Assembly: GCA_934757255.1 (NCBI GenBank)
Contig: CAKVLL010000009.1
Location: 1 to 61,927, forward strand
Direction: 5' to 3'
Source: an uncultured Candidatus Melainabacteria bacterium
GTDB lineage: Bacteria > Cyanobacteriota > Vampirovibrionia > Gastranaerophilales > Gastranaerophilaceae
DNA: 61,927 nucleotides
Position 1 is the stretch's first letter; every line of letters begins with the position of its first letter. Positions 51,303 to 60,489 of this stretch are shown here, piece after piece. The position numbers and the translations under genes are program-made. Below the pieces are notes generated by a model. It ran no database searches, was not told the DNA's origin, and saw only the letters and a list, made by a program, of their open reading frames with translations.

Positions 51303-52832
51303 CTAAAGATATTCGGATAAATATTGTCCGTATTTGTTTTTAAAATTTCGTTGAAAACTCCACTCTTGATTGAGAGAATTTACAAGATGCAACAATTTTG
51401 CACCATTATATTCCATCTTGAATAATGGGGATTCAAAGCCGTATTTACATTCCTCAACTGCTCTCATTGAAAACGCTTTTATTGCATCTTCTAAATCTAC
51501 AAATTCAAAATTCAACTTCCCAACTTGTTCTTTGAATCTATCGTTTTCTATTCTATTATACGCATAATCTAAATCTTTTGAATAGTTGAGTTTTTTACCT
51601 TTAAGTAACTCTAATAATTCAGTATCTTCAGAGTTAAAAATCTTTTCAACTACAGAAATTCCATTTTCGTCAACCTTGTTGTAATCAATACTTGCAAGCT
51701 TTTTGAGTTTAGCAATTACTTCTTGTTTTTCATCATTAGAAGCGTTATCAATTAAATAATCAATTGCTTTTGAGATAAAATCAGTAGAATTTAAACTTGC
51801 GCCAAAGGATTTTTTGACCATTTCTAAATCTAAAATTTTGCTAATATTCAAATTTTCTCCTGACATACTATTGATAACATTTTTCATTTCGGCTTTTTGT
51901 TTTCTTTCAGCTTTGCTAACAACTGGAATAAATTCGCCGCGAACTTTTATGCATTTTGCTTCCTCATCCAAGACAAAACTAATTAAGTTTCTAGCAGTTT
52001 CATTAATCATTTGGTGTCCCATTAGATAATCAATAATGCTTGAATTATTATTGCCTTTATCTTTAAAAACAGTTACTAAAACTCTTGGCAAATCTTTAAG
52101 AGCCGTATATATGTTATACAATATATCCATATTTTCACGCGTCGCTTTTGAATGTATTGGCAATTTACCGTAGTTATTTCTTGTCAAATATACTTCTGCT
52201 AAAGCATCAGGATAATCTCTTAAATACTCATTCATTCTGTGTATATCATTCTTTTTTAAAAACTTGTGAGCCGGAAGATTGCCTTCTGCGTCAGGTGTAG
52301 TCATTTGTTTGATAAAAGTTTGCATAGAAGCTTCATTAAGTAGAGGTTTTGTAGCATGAGCCCTTAATAACATCAAGTCCAATTTGCCTGATTGAACATA
52401 TTTGTTTATATTGTCCTTGTTAATTTCTCGAATATCATTCGGAGTCTTGCTATCATTAATTGCTTTTCTCGCGTTATCAATAATTTCATCATCCAGTTCC
52501 TCTTTTAGGCTTCTTTTGCTATCTTTAAGCTCTTCTAGAGAATATTTAAGAGTTGTTGCTCCGGATAAAACAACTTCACCTTTTCTGTTTTTTACAACTT
52601 TTTCTCCTGCTTGGAAAATTAACTCTTTAAGCGGTGTAAAAAGACCGCAAATCGCGCTAAAAAAGCAAGGAACACTGCAACCTTTTGGAGTTACAAAAAC
52701 TTCAAATGCATCTGCACATTCTTGAATTCCGGTTTTTTGCAATATTTCAGGAGTTAATCTTTTCAAGATTCTTTTATTTCCATGCAAGCCTTGAAAATTT
52801 GTATTATTATTTTGTATTTGTTGGATTTTCAT
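51303..52832 (-). CDS. NFQGL-tag ankyrin-like protein b (509 aa)
   Basis: N-terminus MKIQQIQNNNTNFQGLHGNK; this start has AAGGA upstream, while a frame extension to 52886 lacks support. It contains FQAGEKVVKNRKGEVVLSG, ankyrin-like LPxHK units (GNLPAHKFL, GKLPIHSKA) and the C-terminal module (DYNKVDENGIS, VEKIFNSEDTELLEL, DLDYAYNR, SPLFKME). One weaker hydrophobic stretch lies near residue 40-60 with several Cys/Phe. It is the first paralogue after the AAA+ gene, 82 bp away. Confidence 0.82.
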   Translation of the reverse strand: MKIQQIQNNNTNFQGLHGNKRILKRLTPEILQKTGIQECADAFEVFVTPKGCSVPCFFSAICGLFTPLKELIFQAGEKVVKNRKGEVVLSGATTLKYSLEELKDSKRSLKEELDDEIIDNARKAINDSKTPNDIREINKDNINKYVQSGKLDLMLLRAHATKPLLNEASMQTFIKQMTTPDAEGNLPAHKFLKKNDIHRMNEYLRDYPDALAEVYLTRNNYGKLPIHSKATRENMDILYNIYTALKDLPRVLVTVFKDKGNNNSSIIDYLMGHQMINETARNLISFVLDEEAKCIKVRGEFIPVVSKAERKQKAEMKNVINSMSGENLNISKILDLEMVKKSFGASLNSTDFISKAIDYLIDNASNDEKQEVIAKLKKLASIDYNKVDENGISVVEKIFNSEDTELLELLKGKKLNYSKDLDYAYNRIENDRFKEQVGKLNFEFVDLEDAIKAFSMRAVEECKYGFESPLFKMEYNGAKLLHLVNSLNQEWSFQRNFKNKYGQYLSEYL

Positions 52833-52914
52833 TTCCTTTTTCCTTTTTGCGTTAATCTTTTTTGTTTTTGTCGTGTAGAATGTCAATTGTTCAACACTAC
52901 CTACTCCCTGCGCG

Positions 52915-55900
52915 TTATATTACCCTTTTTTTGAACGCATTAAGCATTGTTTCAAATTTTATATTTTCTTTTTTCTTAATCGCTTGGGTGATAACTTTAT
53001 CAATAGTATCTGCTATTTGTCCGATTGACCAACCTTCTGTAATTTCCGCAAGTTTTTGACAGTGTGCAACAGTCAACACTCCTGCTAAAATCGGTAAGCT
53101 TAATAAAGATTTTTGGAACAAATTACTTCTATCGTCTTCGTCAGGATTATCAACCTCGATTTTTGTTCCCATACGTCTTGGATTACCTATAATTTCCGGA
53201 TTAACTTTATCTATATAATTTGTAGCTCCAATAAGAATAATTCCGTTCATAGAAGCATTATTCATTTTGTCTTTATATGTATTAACTTCTTCTATTTGAT
53301 GTCGTTCCGCAAAATTAGGGAAAAATCTTTCAGCTTCATCAAAGAAGAGCATAACAGGTTTTTTCAAAATTTTTGCCTGTAATTCCAGCCTATCAAAAAT
53401 TTCAACTATATGTTTTGAAATTTGATGGATATATTGAGAATCGTTTATAGAAGAATAATCCATTTTATATAAAGGAACATCCATTTGTCTTGCTAAAGTT
53501 TCAACAATAGTCGTTTTACCTGTTCCAGGTGGACCGTATAAAATCACACCACCAGGCAAGCGTCTTTTGTTAGCAAGCAACGCAGCTCTGATTTCAGGGT
53601 CCCAAACATCAATAACAGACTCTTGCAATTGTTCTTTAACTTTTTGCATTCCGCCTAATTCGTCCAAAGATTGAAAATCCCACTCATTATATTGATGCTG
53701 TTTAAGTCCAGATTTATTGCAGAATTCACCCATCATCCTTTCATTATTTATTGCTTTACAATCTTCTATTGCATCTCTAAAATCTGTTCCTTTCAAAATT
53801 ACCAGTCTTTTAGCGTCTTTTACGACAGATGTAATTGATGCCATTGACATTCCGTCAAAATCTTTCGCAATTTCTCTAAGATAACTTTCATCTTTAGCAA
53901 GCTCTCTTGTCGAAGGCGATTTTTCCAGTGATTTTTTAATTACGTCGTATCTTTCTTCAAATGTCGGATTGCTGAAATGAATCCAGTTACCTAATCTACC
54001 ACGACGTTTAAGAGCAGGATCTACTCCATCCAAGTCGTTTGTAGCAGCAATTAAGATGAAACCGCGTTGAGCAGGGTTATTTAGTTCTTGTAGTAAAGCA
54101 TCTGTCAATTCTTTATTGTGTTGTGCGCTTCCGCTACGTTCGCCGCCTAATGATTCGAATTCATCTAAGAACCAAACAGAACGTTCTCCTGTTTCTTGGA
54201 ATTTTCTATTCAATTGGTCTGCTAATTTTTTAAACGCTTTGCCTTCTTCATGGACTAAAGCTGTACCAATATCTGATAATTTTGTTTCATAGAAAGGTAA
54301 ACCTAAAGTTTTTGCTAAAGCTTTTGCTGTATACGTTTTACCGTTACCGGGTTCTCCGTAGAAAATTGCGCCATCCGGCAAAGCGTCATTGCCTAATTCC
54401 TTGTATAAATCATCAAGTCTTTCCATCGGTTCAATATACAATTCGTTTAATCGTTTCTTTATCTCAGGCATTCCGCCTAAATCGTCAATTGTCGGATCAT
54501 CAGCCGTTATTGGAGTTCTTTTGAATTCAGGAGTGTCGTAAGCTGATGTTCTGTTAAAATCATTAATTGGAGTCAAACCTTTTTCGGTTGTATATTCCGC
54601 CAATTGTTCTTTAAAAATTGGCATTATATTTTCGGTTTCACCACGAGAGATTGCAGTTCTTGCGGTTTCATTCAAGATTTTTTCAATTTCCGAAAAAGGA
54701 ATACCTTCTGTTGAACCTGTAATTTCTTCTAAATTGCCATTTAATTGGGCTAATATTTTTTTATCATTAATTTTCTGACGTATAAATTCTTGTCGGTCAT
54801 TTGCGCTCGAGCAAGGCAAAGTCAACACTTTATCAATAAGACCGGCATGAATAAACGTACTGCCAATACTTGCCTTATTTTTTGTTGTCGCAACAAATAA
54901 CATCCCTTTTGCTGAACAATTTTTTAAAATATTCGCAAATTTATTTCTTTCAACTTGCACACTATTATTATCTTCTGTATACATGTTGTCAAAGTTTGAA
55001 GCAACAACAATGGTCCTTACGCCTTTTTCTTTATAATTTTTTTCAATATCTGCAATCATCGGAGCTAATTCTTGCATAGAATGAATTTGCAAAGCAGGTA
55101 AATCAGTTTCATTAACTAACGCGCTAACAATTGAATCTGTTCCGTTTGGAGAAGCAAACAAAATCCCGTTAGGTAAAGACAAATTGTCAATTGCGCACAA
55201 TTTATTTTTTGTACTGTCTTTAATCGGTATAATTATATTTTCTCTTAATTCTTGTTTAATATTTTCCATACCGATAATATCGTCTAAAGATTTCATTTCA
55301 GGATTTACTTGGTAGTGAGTATATTCTTTATATTCAGGTTTTTTAACAGGTTTTTCATCTGTTTGTTCAGGTTTTGCTTGTGGAGCAATTTTAGCAGTTG
55401 GGGCTTCATCTTCAACTTCATCAAAAGAATCAAAAAAATCTACTTTTTGCTCTTCTTGTATTTGTTGAGGTTGAGGAGTTTCTGTTGGTGTTGGCGTTTT
55501 CACTGTTTTGAGATCTTCAACCGGACGCATTTGACTTGGAGCAACCTGAATCGGATTTTCTACATAGATTTTTGTCGCTGTTTCTCTTGCGTCAGCGGTA
55601 TTAGTTTCTTTCGGTTGAGTAGAATTTGGAACATTTTGTCGTTCAATTTTTTTTGCACCGCGCGATAATAACAAAGAACGCATTTCATCCGTTTTTGCAT
55701 AATCTAAAGGTGAAATCCCGTTGTTAGTAAAATTAACTATATGTTCTCTGTTTGAAGGTTTTGCGGTCAAATAAGATACAAGCGCAGTATAGTTATTTGC
55801 AACCAGTTTTTGAAATAATGTTTCGCCATCTTCTTTACTTACTTGATTAACATCCAGCTTGCCTTTGCGAGCCTCATTTAATAAATCTTTTTCTGTCGGT

Positions 55901-55983
55901 AAATCGCTTATAGCCTTAAATTCTACATTTTGGGAGTATAGATTTTTGGGGTATTGACTTCTGAAAATTGGTGTAATGTACAT
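52915..55983 (-). CDS. Triple AAA+ ATPase with ankyrin-like N-terminus (1022 aa)
   Basis: Start MYITPIFRSQ with AAGGAG; VEFKAIS (20-26) is tag-like. Residues about 28-115 are ankyrin-like, then an acidic/Pro-rich linker. AAA module D1 (about 235-460) is degenerate: its Walker A position reads ASPNGTDS (near residue 270), lacking GKT. D2 has GEPGNGKTY (543-551) and WFLDEFE; D3 has GPPGTGKTT (817-825) and LFFDEAE (about 879-885). D2 and D3 are classical Cdc48/spastin-like AAA. D1 may be structural. It heads the cluster of tagged proteins and could remodel or export them. Cytoplasmic by sequence; role unknown. Confidence 0.88.
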   Translation of the reverse strand: MYITPIFRSQYPKNLYSQNVEFKAISDLPTEKDLLNEARKGKLDVNQVSKEDGETLFQKLVANNYTALVSYLTAKPSNREHIVNFTNNGISPLDYAKTDEMRSLLLSRGAKKIERQNVPNSTQPKETNTADARETATKIYVENPIQVAPSQMRPVEDLKTVKTPTPTETPQPQQIQEEQKVDFFDSFDEVEDEAPTAKIAPQAKPEQTDEKPVKKPEYKEYTHYQVNPEMKSLDDIIGMENIKQELRENIIIPIKDSTKNKLCAIDNLSLPNGILFASPNGTDSIVSALVNETDLPALQIHSMQELAPMIADIEKNYKEKGVRTIVVASNFDNMYTEDNNSVQVERNKFANILKNCSAKGMLFVATTKNKASIGSTFIHAGLIDKVLTLPCSSANDRQEFIRQKINDKKILAQLNGNLEEITGSTEGIPFSEIEKILNETARTAISRGETENIMPIFKEQLAEYTTEKGLTPINDFNRTSAYDTPEFKRTPITADDPTIDDLGGMPEIKKRLNELYIEPMERLDDLYKELGNDALPDGAIFYGEPGNGKTYTAKALAKTLGLPFYETKLSDIGTALVHEEGKAFKKLADQLNRKFQETGERSVWFLDEFESLGGERSGSAQHNKELTDALLQELNNPAQRGFILIAATNDLDGVDPALKRRGRLGNWIHFSNPTFEERYDVIKKSLEKSPSTRELAKDESYLREIAKDFDGMSMASITSVVKDAKRLVILKGTDFRDAIEDCKAINNERMMGEFCNKSGLKQHQYNEWDFQSLDELGGMQKVKEQLQESVIDVWDPEIRAALLANKRRLPGGVILYGPPGTGKTTIVETLARQMDVPLYKMDYSSINDSQYIHQISKHIVEIFDRLELQAKILKKPVMLFFDEAERFFPNFAERHQIEEVNTYKDKMNNASMNGIILIGATNYIDKVNPEIIGNPRRMGTKIEVDNPDEDDRSNLFQKSLLSLPILAGVLTVAHCQKLAEITEGWSIGQIADTIDKVITQAIKKKENIKFETMLNAFKKRVI

Positions 55984-56004
55984 TACTTTCTCCTTATAAA
56001 GCAT

Positions 56005-56406
56005 TATTTTATTAATAAATAATAGATGGTTTATTCAATCTATTATAAAAAGCATAAAAATATAAATTGCTACATTTCTTAATATTTCTTTACAAGGATG
56101 AAATGGTGAGTTCAGGTGTGTTCAAGATGAAATCTGATTAGAAGTGGAACACCTTATATATTATATTGAAGAACATTGTTATTGTCCGATAGAAAGAATT
56201 AATGAGATTTGAAAAGTTTATAGCGAACATATTAAGCAGGCAAGTTCAACATTATTATCAATTAATATGATTAGTAAGAAATACGAACATATAGTAATAA
56301 TATTATTTATATCTTTATATTTTTATTATTCTAAATAATACATTTTAAATGTAACATTTTATCACAAATGTTTGAGCAATCTTTTAAATTAAGTTAAAAT
56401 ATACCT
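56005..56406. other. Divergent control region between AAA+ cluster and oxidoreductase gene
   Basis: About 400 bp, very AT-rich, no reading frame of note. A degenerate shared motif lies on the minus strand: AGCAATTTAT (56062-56071) then TTTTTATAAT about 8-10 nt later, serving the AAA+ cluster. The right end (AAGTTAAAATATACC) is the probable promoter of the 56407 gene. Confidence 0.5.
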
Positions 56407-57630
56407 ATGGAAAGATTTGATTATGGAATTATAGGTGGAGGTCCGGCCGGATACACCGCTGGCATGTTTTTAGCAAAAAATGGATATTCGGTAGTTTTGT
56501 TTGAAAAAGATTGTTTGGGAGGAACCTGTTTAAATAGAGGTTGCATACCTTCAAAATCTTTTTTACACTCTTCTGAATTATATGCACGAATTAAAAATTC
56601 TGGCGACTTGGGAATTACTTTTGAGAACTTTGATTTTGATTTTTCAAAAATTGTAGAAAAGAAGAATAAAACTGTAGAAAAAATCAGAAAATCATTAGAA
56701 CTCGCAGTCAAAAATTCCGGAGTTAAAGTCGTTTATGAAGAAGCTTGTGCGGATAAAAACGTGATTAAAACACCAACGCAAGAGTACGAAGTTGAAAACA
56801 TAATAGTTGCAACCGGTTCAAAACCAAAAGAATTAAAGGGTTTGGAATTTGATGGCAAATTTATACTAAATTCAGACGATATTTTAAATATTCAAACATT
56901 ACCAAAATCACTTGTAATAGTAGGTTCTGGCGCAATAGGAACAGAATGGGCGAGAATTCTTTCTAATTTCGGATGCGAAGTAAACGTTGTAGAAATGGCA
57001 GAACACCTAATTCCTACGGCTGATATTGAAGTTTCAAAAAGGATTGAGCGAATATTTAAACAAAAGAAAATCAAGTTTTTCCTAAAAGATTGTATCGCTT
57101 CAATTAAAGACAAAACTGTTGTTTTAAAAAGTGGGGTGGTACTAAATCCGGATTTTGTTTTGGTAGCAGTTGGCAGACAGCCTGTTTCACTAAATTGTGA
57201 TGGTAAAATTATTGGGGATGCTTGTGGTGAAATTCAACTTGCGCATTATGCAATTCATCAAGCGAAGGCTTTAGCGCTTGGAATTCCATTTAATAAAAAT
57301 TTAGTGCCGGCTATAATTTATGGTGAACCTGAAATTGCTTGGGTTGGCGTAAGAGAACAAGATATAGATGATACATACAATGTTTCAAAACTTCCTATAA
57401 CTGCTTTGGGTAAGGCTTGGTGCGATGATGCAACAGAAGGTTTTATAAAAATTATCACGAAAGATAATTTAATAAAAGGTGCGCATATTGTATCAAAAGA
57501 AGCATCATCTCTTATTCATACAATATTGGTTGCAATTCAAAATAATTTGTCAGTTGATGATTTAAAGAAGATTTGCTTTGCACATCCGACTTATTCTGAA
57601 GGTATTTTTGATTTAATAATAAATAATTAG
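56407..57630 (+). CDS. Dihydrolipoamide dehydrogenase-like flavoprotein (short form)
   Basis: 407 aa. FAD motif GIIGGGPAG (7-15), redox cysteines C41 and C46 in GGTCLNRGCIPSK, NAD motif IVGSGAIGTEWA, and the C-terminal His in CFAHPTYSEG. Family members are 450-475 aa; the loss falls after AVGRQPVSL, where the segment leading to the second FAD-binding IGD is compressed to IIGDACGEIQL. It may be a functional compact Lpd or a relative. No lipoyl-enzyme genes are adjacent. No Shine-Dalgarno; ATG with possible short leader. Confidence 0.85.
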   Translation: MERFDYGIIGGGPAGYTAGMFLAKNGYSVVLFEKDCLGGTCLNRGCIPSKSFLHSSELYARIKNSGDLGITFENFDFDFSKIVEKKNKTVEKIRKSLELAVKNSGVKVVYEEACADKNVIKTPTQEYEVENIIVATGSKPKELKGLEFDGKFILNSDDILNIQTLPKSLVIVGSGAIGTEWARILSNFGCEVNVVEMAEHLIPTADIEVSKRIERIFKQKKIKFFLKDCIASIKDKTVVLKSGVVLNPDFVLVAVGRQPVSLNCDGKIIGDACGEIQLAHYAIHQAKALALGIPFNKNLVPAIIYGEPEIAWVGVREQDIDDTYNVSKLPITALGKAWCDDATEGFIKIITKDNLIKGAHIVSKEASSLIHTILVAIQNNLSVDDLKKICFAHPTYSEGIFDLIINN

Positions 57631-57641
57631 GATATGGTTTT

Positions 57642-58334
57642 ATGAAAAGATTTTTAACACTCTTGTTTCTTTTGGCATTTTCTTTAAACCAAGTATTTGC
57701 AGCAGAAGGTCTGTTGATTAGTGCAAAAGAAACAGAAAAACAAGAAAAGAATATTAACGAAATCGGTTTTAGAATCCTAAACTCAAATGGCATACAAACG
57801 AGAGCAATATTTGTTCTTGATACACATAGAATTATAAATGCCGGAACAAGTCCGTTTAGCAGAACAATTGTTGTTTATAGAGGTATGTACACAAGATGCG
57901 AGTCTGATGACGAACTGGCAGCAGTTCTATCCCATGAAATTGCTCACAGCGTTAATAGCTACAAAGGCATATTAAATGGAAAATTTAGCTATATATCTAC
58001 CTCTTTAACTCCAAGAAAATATGAATACTTAGCAGATAAACGTGGCGTAGATTATATGGTTAATGCCGGATACAACCCTGTTGCAATGATTATTGTATTG
58101 AACAAAAACTGCGGACAACGTAGTACGGAATGGCACTCTACACACCCTCTTACATCTAGAAGAATGATGGAAGTGTATGAATACATTTATAAAAAGTATC
58201 CGGAATACTTGGCTAATAATAAATATAGAGATAATATTTATTATCAAAACTTTTTGTTAACCTCTAAAAATAATAGAGAAAAGTTTCAGCAAAAAGTTAG
58301 AACCGGTTCAACAAAGAAAATTCGCTATAAGTAA
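57642..58334 (+). CDS. Exported M48-family zinc metallopeptidase
   Basis: 230 aa. Signal peptide MKRFLTLLFLLAFSLNQVFA. Zinc motif HEIAH (H98, E99, H102) and the M48 third-ligand motif E128-Y-L-A-D132 in KYEYLADKRG, then HPLTSRRM, all as in M48 (BepA/Oma1-like) peptidases. It probably acts in envelope protein quality control. It overlaps the next gene by 1 nt (TAATG) and follows the oxidoreductase gene by 11 bp, so the three are likely one operon. Confidence 0.92.
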   Translation: MKRFLTLLFLLAFSLNQVFAAEGLLISAKETEKQEKNINEIGFRILNSNGIQTRAIFVLDTHRIINAGTSPFSRTIVVYRGMYTRCESDDELAAVLSHEIAHSVNSYKGILNGKFSYISTSLTPRKYEYLADKRGVDYMVNAGYNPVAMIIVLNKNCGQRSTEWHSTHPLTSRRMMEVYEYIYKKYPEYLANNKYRDNIYYQNFLLTSKNNREKFQQKVRTGSTKKIRYK

Positions 58335-58975
58335 TGATAAAAGCTATAACTACTTTAATTTTACTATCAATTTGTCTTACTCCTGCAAACGCCATGTTAA
58401 CGGATGATTTTGTAGACGAAACATTAAGTAAAGACTTACAAATTCGAAAGTATAGTGCGAAAATTATAGTGGATGAATTCGCAGAAACTAATAAAAATGA
58501 GCCTTTGCGTCATAACGAAAGAGTTGTTGTAACAGAGATTTTGCCGACGAGTAATAAAACTTATAAGATAAATCCTTATAAAATGTCAAGGAACGAAGTT
58601 GCTATAAGAATTATTGAACCAATTTCTACAAAACTAAAGCCGGAAGAAGGTAGCGAGATTTTGTTTGAAACCGTTGAACAAATAAAAATCGGTAATAAGA
58701 TTTATCCAAACGGCACTTCAATAAAAGCAAGAATTGAAACTGTTTCTCAAAATGCAATGTGGGGCTCTCCGGCAGAAATAGTTATTGGTAATTTTTATTT
58801 AGACAATATTCCGCTTTATGGCGAAATTGATAAAGTCGGAAGAAACAATGTTTTATGGGTTCGTCCACTTGCAATTCTGACCGGTCTTTGTTTTGGAACT
58901 GGATTTTTCTTTATGTTTATAAGAGGCGGTCACGCAAAAATTAAACCTAATGAAACATTTACTCTTTCTTATTAA
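58334..58975 (+). CDS. Exported hypothetical protein with C-terminal membrane segment (213 aa)
   Basis: Signal peptide MIKAITTLILLSICLTPANA. A mostly beta body with paired strands (IRIIEPISTKLKPEEG, EQIKIGNKIYPNGTSIKARI) resembles a small all-beta envelope domain. One membrane segment near the end (LAILTGLCFGTGFFFMFI) followed by a short tail. Coupled to the M48 gene by a TAATG overlap, so it may be its partner or substrate. It overlaps convergent sdaAA by 17 bp. Family unknown. Confidence 0.8.
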   Translation: MIKAITTLILLSICLTPANAMLTDDFVDETLSKDLQIRKYSAKIIVDEFAETNKNEPLRHNERVVVTEILPTSNKTYKINPYKMSRNEVAIRIIEPISTKLKPEEGSEILFETVEQIKIGNKIYPNGTSIKARIETVSQNAMWGSPAEIVIGNFYLDNIPLYGEIDKVGRNNVLWVRPLAILTGLCFGTGFFFMFIRGGHAKIKPNETFTLSY

Positions 58976-59834
58976 ATAAAACTTTTTCTAATTCTTGCGC
59001 GGTTTTTGTTTTAGCAAGTCCACCTTGAGAAGTTTCTTTTAATAATGGTGACATTAACTGACCTGTTATATTAAGCGTATCAACAACTTCGTCAAGCGGA
59101 ATTTTACTTTCTACACCGCAGAGTGCAAGTTCTGCTGCTGTAACTGCATGAATAGCTAAAAAAGCATTTCTTTTTATACAAGGGACTTCTACTAATCCGC
59201 AAACAGGGTCACAAGTTAAACCTAAAATGTTTTTTAGTGCTAGTGCTGTTGCATTAATAATTTCATCAACAGTTCCGCCTAGCATTTGAGTAAGTGCTGC
59301 AGTTGCCATCGCTGAAGCGACTCCGCATTCGGCTTGACAACCGGCAACAGCACCAGCTAATTGAACTTTGTTAGATACAATCAAACCTACAATGCCGGCA
59401 GTTAGAAGAGCGTTAATTTGTTCTGCTTCAGTAATTTTTTCTTCTTCTGCAATCGCAATTATTACAGATGGAACGATACCGCAAGAACCGGCTGTTGGAC
59501 ATGCAACAATTCTTCCCATCCTTAAATTTTCTTCTGCAGTTGCTAAAGCGTAAGTTATAATTTTTTCAAATGTTTTTCCAAATAATGCACCTTTTTTTTG
59601 AAATCTTTTAGGAAGCTTTACGCAATCATCTCCGCACCAATTACTAATCGATTTTTCTGTCGATTTTAAACCACTACGAATAGCTTCCTTCATTGCAAGC
59701 AAATCTTCCAATACTTTTAAGCGCACAACATCAACAATTTCACCTGAAAGTATAGCCTCTTCTTCTTGTGCAACTTCATAAATAGGTTTATTTGAACACT
59801 TATTAACTAAATCTGAAAATGATAAAATCGCCAT
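58959..59834 (-). CDS. sdaAA: L-serine dehydratase, iron-sulfur type, alpha subunit
   Basis: 291 aa. It deaminates L-serine to pyruvate with the beta subunit; the 4Fe-4S cluster Cys are visible in ACPTAGSCGIVP, CDPVCGLVEVPC and CGVASAMATAA. Two-subunit arrangement as in Bacillus and Clostridia, with sdaAB just upstream and 1 nt overlapping. It points to amino-acid fermentation and an anoxic or microaerobic lifestyle because the cluster is oxygen-sensitive. Confidence 0.96.
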   Translation of the reverse strand: MAILSFSDLVNKCSNKPIYEVAQEEEAILSGEIVDVVRLKVLEDLLAMKEAIRSGLKSTEKSISNWCGDDCVKLPKRFQKKGALFGKTFEKIITYALATAEENLRMGRIVACPTAGSCGIVPSVIIAIAEEEKITEAEQINALLTAGIVGLIVSNKVQLAGAVAGCQAECGVASAMATAALTQMLGGTVDEIINATALALKNILGLTCDPVCGLVEVPCIKRNAFLAIHAVTAAELALCGVESKIPLDEVVDTLNITGQLMSPLLKETSQGGLAKTKTAQELEKVLFNKKE

Positions 59835-60487
59835 TATTTTAACTTTCTAATATTTGTAACAAAAAATACGTCTTGAATTTGTTTAACTTTTTCTACAACA
59901 TCATCTCCAATTGGAATGTCAAGAGCTACATACATAGAAGCTGTACCACCTTTTGAACTCCTGTCGCAATGAAGAGACGCAATATTCACTTTTTGCTTTT
60001 GAATAATATCACTAACTTTGGAAATCATGCCGGGAACATCTTTGTACATTAAAAGTAATGTATCGTAAGTTCCATCAATATTAGCAGAAAAACCATTTAT
60101 ACAATTAATTCTAATTTCTCCGGCGCCAACAGAATCTCCTGATATTATCATTTTGTCGTCAAAAGTAATATCAACAGAATTTGGATGTCTTGAAATATCT
60201 TGTCGGTATTCGTATGAATAGTTTATATTGTCAACGACATCAAAAATGTTTTTTATAATAATATCATCTACTGAATAGCCTAAAACACCGGCAAGAAGTC
60301 CTTTATCAGTACCGTGTCCAAAACCTGTAGTTGCGAATGAATTATAAAGCACGAATTTTACTTTTTTAAATTCGTTTTTATAGATATTCCTAGCCATTAA
60401 TCCTAGACGAACGGCGCCTGCCGTATGGGAACTTGATGGGCCAACCATGATAGGAGATATTACTGAAAATAAAGATTTTTGTTCCAT
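59834..60487 (-). CDS. sdaAB: L-serine dehydratase, iron-sulfur type, beta subunit
   Basis: 217 aa. N-terminal SDH_beta part with SVISPIMVGPSSSHTAGAVRLG and TGFGHGTDKGLLAGVLG, and a C-terminal ACT domain (about 145-215: DVPGMISKVSDIIQ) for allosteric control. Start overlaps nothing; it ends by sharing one nucleotide with sdaAA's ATG. The receiver-only regulator lies directly upstream (2-bp gap), so a three-gene operon is likely. Confidence 0.95.
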   Translation of the reverse strand: MEQKSLFSVISPIMVGPSSSHTAGAVRLGLMARNIYKNEFKKVKFVLYNSFATTGFGHGTDKGLLAGVLGYSVDDIIIKNIFDVVDNINYSYEYRQDISRHPNSVDITFDDKMIISGDSVGAGEIRINCINGFSANIDGTYDTLLLMYKDVPGMISKVSDIIQKQKVNIASLHCDRSSKGGTASMYVALDIPIGDDVVEKVKQIQDVFFVTNIRKLK

Positions 60488-60489
60488 TT

